From Clostridia bacterium (GTDB lineage Bacteria > Bacillota > Clostridia > Christensenellales > Christensenellaceae): a stretch of 63,278 nucleotides of DNA. This document shows, piece by piece, positions 59,978-63,278 of this stretch. Each line of letters opens with the position of its first letter. Within the stretch, counting starts at the first letter, position 1. The stretch is from positions 1-63,278 of the forward strand of contig JAFRTU010000004.1 in the NCBI GenBank assembly GCA_017439085.1. The letters run 5' to 3'. The translations under genes were made by a program, and so were the position numbers. The notes beneath the pieces were generated by a model that worked only from the letters and a program-made list of their open reading frames with translations, was not told where the DNA came from and searched no databases.

Positions 59978-60889
59978 ATGAAACGTTATTATATTGAAAA
60001 TGTTAAGTATGGAATAACAGATGGAGGTATTGCATGTGGTCCTATCGGTGGTAACATAGTTGTCACCATTCAGTTTAAGGATTCTGATAAGACCCAATGG
60101 ATTAGTCTGATAGATGTTACCGGTATTCCAAACATCTATCTTACTGATAGAGACGTTTTTCAAGACCTTATAAAAGAAGATTTTGATGATATTGAATTTA
60201 CTACATATATAACTAATCATTCTATAGATAATATAAATGGTATTGAGCTTGGGTCTGAATATGATGATATCTTTAATAGTATTGATAATGATCCTGAGAA
60301 TCCTGTTGTCCCTCTAATAAAATATCTGATTAATCTGGCTAGGGCAGGAGAAGATGAAACAGATTTCCTTATCAGCCAGGGTATTAGTAAATATGCTGAT
60401 GAAATTAAAGCACCAGAAAGTGATGTAGAAGAACGTTGTTTATATAATAAAAATATAGACGAATTTCTTTTTGACATACCTAGTAATACTGATATTTCAT
60501 ATATTTATAAAAAGCGTCTAGCATTAGAAACAGATTTATCTATAAAGTCAGTATTTCATGATATAGATGGAGATTCTTTGGAAGTGGAGAAGAATCAGCT
60601 TAGAGTTGTAAAGAAATTATGTGGGGACGAAAGAAACTATAATACATGGAAAGAATCATTCATCTCGGAACAATTTGAAAAAAGAAAAGAAGAACAATTT
60701 CTTGTTTGTAGCTATCTATTTGCTGGAATTGGTCAGTATGAAACAGTTATTCCTTCTTCTGAATTAGATTCATTTATATCTTGGATTGACGGGAATGGGT
60801 CGGCTTTTTATATTGATAATAGAAAAGCAACAAAGAATGACATAATAACATATATCTCTTTACATGCGGATGAAAACTTACAACAATGA
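59978..60889 (+). CDS. AT-rich protein of unknown function in the defence island
   Basis: A 303-residue soluble protein, not recognised. The N-terminal 70 residues look like a small beta domain (YYIENVKYGITDGGIACGPIGGNIVVTIQF), then a very acidic middle (about 80-180; EYDDIFNSIDNDPENPVVP) and a helical C-terminal part (about 190-300). No catalytic motif, signal peptide or membrane segment is seen. SD TTGGGAGG. It stands between the GmrSD-like gene and the ribbon-helix-helix/HsdM genes and shares their AT-rich composition, so it may be part of a defence system or its accessory protein. Confidence 0.65.
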   Translation: MKRYYIENVKYGITDGGIACGPIGGNIVVTIQFKDSDKTQWISLIDVTGIPNIYLTDRDVFQDLIKEDFDDIEFTTYITNHSIDNINGIELGSEYDDIFNSIDNDPENPVVPLIKYLINLARAGEDETDFLISQGISKYADEIKAPESDVEERCLYNKNIDEFLFDIPSNTDISYIYKKRLALETDLSIKSVFHDIDGDSLEVEKNQLRVVKKLCGDERNYNTWKESFISEQFEKRKEEQFLVCSYLFAGIGQYETVIPSSELDSFISWIDGNGSAFYIDNRKATKNDIITYISLHADENLQQ

Positions 60890-60919
60890 TCTTTTTGATT
60901 CTTAACAGGAGGATTGAAG

Positions 60920-61111
60920 ATGGTCAGACAGAAGAACGATACATATCTGAATGTTTGTATAGAGACTTCAATCTATGAACGGCTGGAGGTCATGTGTGAA
61001 GATGCCGGACAGAGCAAGACTGTCGCGGTTGAAAGAGCGCTTACGCTCTATCTTGATGAGTACGAAGAGAAACAGCGGAAGTTGAGAGAACTGGAAACCA
61101 AAGCTGAATAA
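60920..61111 (+). CDS. Small ribbon-helix-helix protein
   Basis: A 63-residue protein with a ribbon-helix-helix-like pattern: strand TYLNVCIET, helix SIYERLEVMCEDAG, then SKTVAVERALTLYLDEY. Such proteins bind operators as dimers and often act as antitoxins. The SD AGGAGG is seven bases before ATG 60920; a TTG at 60914 is less likely. It sits 45 bp before hsdM, so it could repress the restriction-modification operon or tie to it as a control element. Less AT-rich than the gene before it. Confidence 0.7.
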   Translation: MVRQKNDTYLNVCIETSIYERLEVMCEDAGQSKTVAVERALTLYLDEYEEKQRKLRELETKAE

Positions 61112-61156
61112 GAGAAGCTTTAGCAAAGCTATCATTTCGAATGGAGGCAACTAATA

Positions 61157-62668
61157 ATGGCTAATAATTCAACACAAGCAAATCTCGGATTTGAAAAGCA
61201 ACTTTGGGACGCTGCATGTGTGCTTTGGGGGTCAATCCCCGCTGCTGAATACAGGCAGATCATTGTCGGCCTCATCTTCCTGCGTTATATCTCGGCCGCT
61301 TTTGAAAAACGCTATCAACAGTTGGTGGCTGAAGGAGACGGATTTGAAGACGATCCTGACGCTTATATGGAGGACAATATCTTCTTTGTCCCAGAGACAG
61401 CAAGATGGAAACACATTGCTTCATATACGCATTCCCCGGAGATCGGGAAAGCTCTTGATGATGCTATGAGAGCTATTGAGGACAACAACAAAGCATTGAA
61501 GAACGTTCTTCCTAAAGTATATGCCAGCCCGGACTTGGATAAAAAGGTTCTCGGTGAAGTCGTGGATCTTTTCACCAATAATCTGCATATGTCCGGAGGC
61601 GAAGCGGATCAGGATCTGTTAGGCAGAACCTATGAATACTGCATCGCTCAGTTCGCGGCTAAGGAAGGCAAAGGCGGTGGCGAATTCTATACTCCCGGAT
61701 GTGTTGTAAAGACACTCGTTGAGGTTTTGAAACCCTATGAGAATTGCCGCATCTATGATCCTGCATGCGGTTCCGGAGGCATGTTTGTTCAGAGCGCCAA
61801 GTTCATGCAGGCTCACGGAGGGAAAAGAGGTACCCTCTCCATCTTCGGTCAGGAAGCCAATCCTGACACTTGGAAGATGGCCAAGATCAATATGGCGATC
61901 CGTGGCATGAACGCTGACTTCGGAAAGTACCACGCTGACACATTCACAAACGATCTTCACCCAACCCTTCGGGCTGACTTCGTCATGGCGAATCCACCTT
62001 TCAACTATCACCCTTGGCATCAGGAAGAACTGCTTGAGGATGTTCGATGGAAGTATGGAGTCCCTCCGGCAGGAAATGCAAACTATGCTTGGATTCAGCA
62101 CATGATTTACCACCTTACGCCGAATGGCAAGATCGGCCTTGTACTTGCAAATGGCGCGCTCTCCACTCAAACTGGCGGTGAAGGTGAAATCCGCAAGAAG
62201 ATCATCGAAGCTGATTTAGTTGAAGCTATCGTTGCGATGCCGTCGAACCTGTTTTACAGCGTAACGATTCCTGTTACTCTGTGGTTTATCTCCAAGAACA
62301 AGAAACAGAAAGGGAAAACAGTATTCATAGATGCCCGCAAAATGGGCACGATGATTGATCGAATCCATCGGGAATTAAATGATGAGGACATTGCAATAAT
62401 TGCCGGAACAGTAGAAGCTTTTCAGAAAGGAACTCTTGAAGATAAAAAGGGGTTCTGCGCAGTTGCAACACTGCAGGATATTGCAAAGCAGGACTACATT
62501 CTGACACCCGGTCGTTATGTAGGCATTGAAGAGCAAGAAGATGACGGAGAGGCTTTTGAAGAGAAAATGCTTCGTTTGACTTCCGAACTCTCTGCAATGT
62601 TTGAGAAGTCACATGAGTTGGAGGATGAAATCCGGAGAAAGCTGGGGGCGATCGGGTATGAAGTATAA
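61157..62668 (+). CDS. hsdM: Type I restriction-modification system methyltransferase subunit HsdM
   Basis: A 503-residue N6-adenine DNA methyltransferase subunit. The N-terminal HsdM domain (about 8-135) is followed by GGGEFYTPGCVVKTLVEVL (about 173-191), the SAM-binding DPACGSGGMF (201-210) and the catalytic NPPF (279-282). The C-terminal helix region (about 470-503) contacts HsdS. With HsdS it methylates a split recognition site, and with HsdR it cuts unmethylated DNA. It overlaps hsdS by 11 bp. hsdR would lie outside the window, if present. SD ATGGAGG. Confidence 0.95.
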   Translation: MANNSTQANLGFEKQLWDAACVLWGSIPAAEYRQIIVGLIFLRYISAAFEKRYQQLVAEGDGFEDDPDAYMEDNIFFVPETARWKHIASYTHSPEIGKALDDAMRAIEDNNKALKNVLPKVYASPDLDKKVLGEVVDLFTNNLHMSGGEADQDLLGRTYEYCIAQFAAKEGKGGGEFYTPGCVVKTLVEVLKPYENCRIYDPACGSGGMFVQSAKFMQAHGGKRGTLSIFGQEANPDTWKMAKINMAIRGMNADFGKYHADTFTNDLHPTLRADFVMANPPFNYHPWHQEELLEDVRWKYGVPPAGNANYAWIQHMIYHLTPNGKIGLVLANGALSTQTGGEGEIRKKIIEADLVEAIVAMPSNLFYSVTIPVTLWFISKNKKQKGKTVFIDARKMGTMIDRIHRELNDEDIAIIAGTVEAFQKGTLEDKKGFCAVATLQDIAKQDYILTPGRYVGIEEQEDDGEAFEEKMLRLTSELSAMFEKSHELEDEIRRKLGAIGYEV

Positions 62669-63278
62669 GCTTTCAGATATTTGCGAATATGCCAAGGGCA
62701 AGGTGGATGTGTTGTCTCTCAATAATGAGACATACATTTCCACGGAAAACATGTTGCCCAATAAAGGTGGTATAACTTTGGCAGCATCATTACCGACAAT
62801 TCCACAAACACAGTCTTTCCTTAAAGGGGATGTACTGGTGTCAAACATCAGGCCATACTTCAAAAAGATATGGTTTGCCACGTTTGATGGTGGTTGTTCA
62901 AATGATGTACTGGTTTTCAGAGCAAAGGAAGGTATAAGCAAACGATTCCTTCATTATGTACTGGCAGATGACACTTTCTTTGATTACTCCATGGCTACAT
63001 CCAAAGGGACAAAAATGCCTCGTGGAGATAAAGTGGCGATTATGCAGTATGAAGTGCCACAGTTTTCATATGACGATCAAGAAAGAATATCCGGGGTATT
63101 GGAGGCGCTTGATAATAAGATACAGCTTAACACTGAAATAAACGAGAATTTAGCTGAGCAAATCCAAACGCTCTGTAATGCTTGGCTTAATGACTACATT
63201 CCTTTTGATGGCATTTGCCCTGCCGATTGGAAGTTAACGCCTCTTTCGTCATTTGCCCGTTTTATTAGTGGCTATTCC
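62658..63278 (+). CDS. hsdS: Type I restriction specificity subunit HsdS, cut by window end
   Basis: The frame starts at ATG 62658, inside the end of hsdM, and stays open to the last base (207 residues visible). It reads as the first target-recognition domain of HsdS (KYKLSDICEYAKGK, VSNIRPYFKKIWFATFDGG, a late KMPRGDKVAIMQYEVP) and the start of the coiled-coil conserved region (LDNKIQLNTEINENLAEQIQTLCNAW), followed by the beginning of a second recognition domain. HsdS chooses the DNA sequence that HsdM methylates. Length and the rest of the gene are unknown. An 11-bp overlap suggests translation coupled to hsdM. Confidence 0.92.
   Translation, partial: MKYKLSDICEYAKGKVDVLSLNNETYISTENMLPNKGGITLAASLPTIPQTQSFLKGDVLVSNIRPYFKKIWFATFDGGCSNDVLVFRAKEGISKRFLHYVLADDTFFDYSMATSKGTKMPRGDKVAIMQYEVPQFSYDDQERISGVLEALDNKIQLNTEINENLAEQIQTLCNAWLNDYIPFDGICPADWKLTPLSSFARFISGYS

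Noticed and set aside
1..63278. CRISPR array, rRNA or tRNA genes
   Set aside because: No evenly spaced repeats and no tRNA-like cloverleaf with a TTCGA-type arm was seen on reading both strands.

Overview
The window looks like the chromosome of a low-to-moderate GC Bacillota bacterium of class Clostridia, plausibly Lachnospiraceae or a close relative. The evidence is a T-box leader before tyrS, a SpoIIM-family protein, a PepV dipeptidase, a LexA-like/UmuC/YolD mutagenesis cassette, strong AGGAGG-type ribosome sites, TTGACA/TATAAT promoters, and core genes whose arginine codons are nearly all AGA or AGG. No rRNA, tRNA or CRISPR array was seen.

Layout, left to right. (1) 1-276 is the end of an IS3-family insertion sequence. 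(2) 0.3-13 kb holds an MFS transporter, a Sel1-repeat protein, an FGGY sugar kinase, a three-gene set resembling the Bacillus ydjG-ydjH-ydjI membrane-stress module (zinc ribbon, TPM, SPFH; no PspA here), and small membrane, acetyltransferase, LURP-one-like, Nudix and YhhN genes. (3) 13-28 kb holds a UvrD/PcrA-type helicase, the 3' remnant of an ABC ATPase gene, a pepV-spoIIM-trmO-rluA operon, a surface protein, T-box-tyrS, an AT-rich stretch with two tiny ORFs, OsmC, a ThrS without TGS domain, flavodoxin and a ferredoxin-type aldo/keto reductase. (4) 28.3-30.2 kb is the most unusual locus: a stand-alone reverse transcriptase whose ATG directly follows a compact structured element (13-bp closing stem around three hairpins, then a T run), with no Shine-Dalgarno. 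(5) 30.2-48.6 kb holds regulators and transport: TetR/TtcA-like, one homodimeric-type ABC exporter, a MarR-controlled heterodimeric ABC exporter, a frameshifted PrsW-like gene, many small enzymes (including an AAC(6')-like acetyltransferase), and a divergent MerR/MATE pair with a classic 19-bp-spacer promoter. (6) 48.9-52.4 kb is an SOS-mutagenesis-type cassette with a 17-bp palindromic operator. (7) 52.4-63.3 kb alternates chromosomal genes (gnd, a second YhhN gene, P1 peptidase) with AT-rich acquired genes: a coiled-coil gene alone, then an apparent defence island (repeat protein, DUF262/DUF1524 GmrSD-like protein, unknown protein, ribbon-helix-helix protein, HsdM and the start of HsdS, cut by the window end).

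The main candidates for new biology are the RT plus structured-RNA locus and the AT-rich genes flanking the GmrSD-like and type I restriction genes. All family calls rest on reading motifs by eye; no database search was run.
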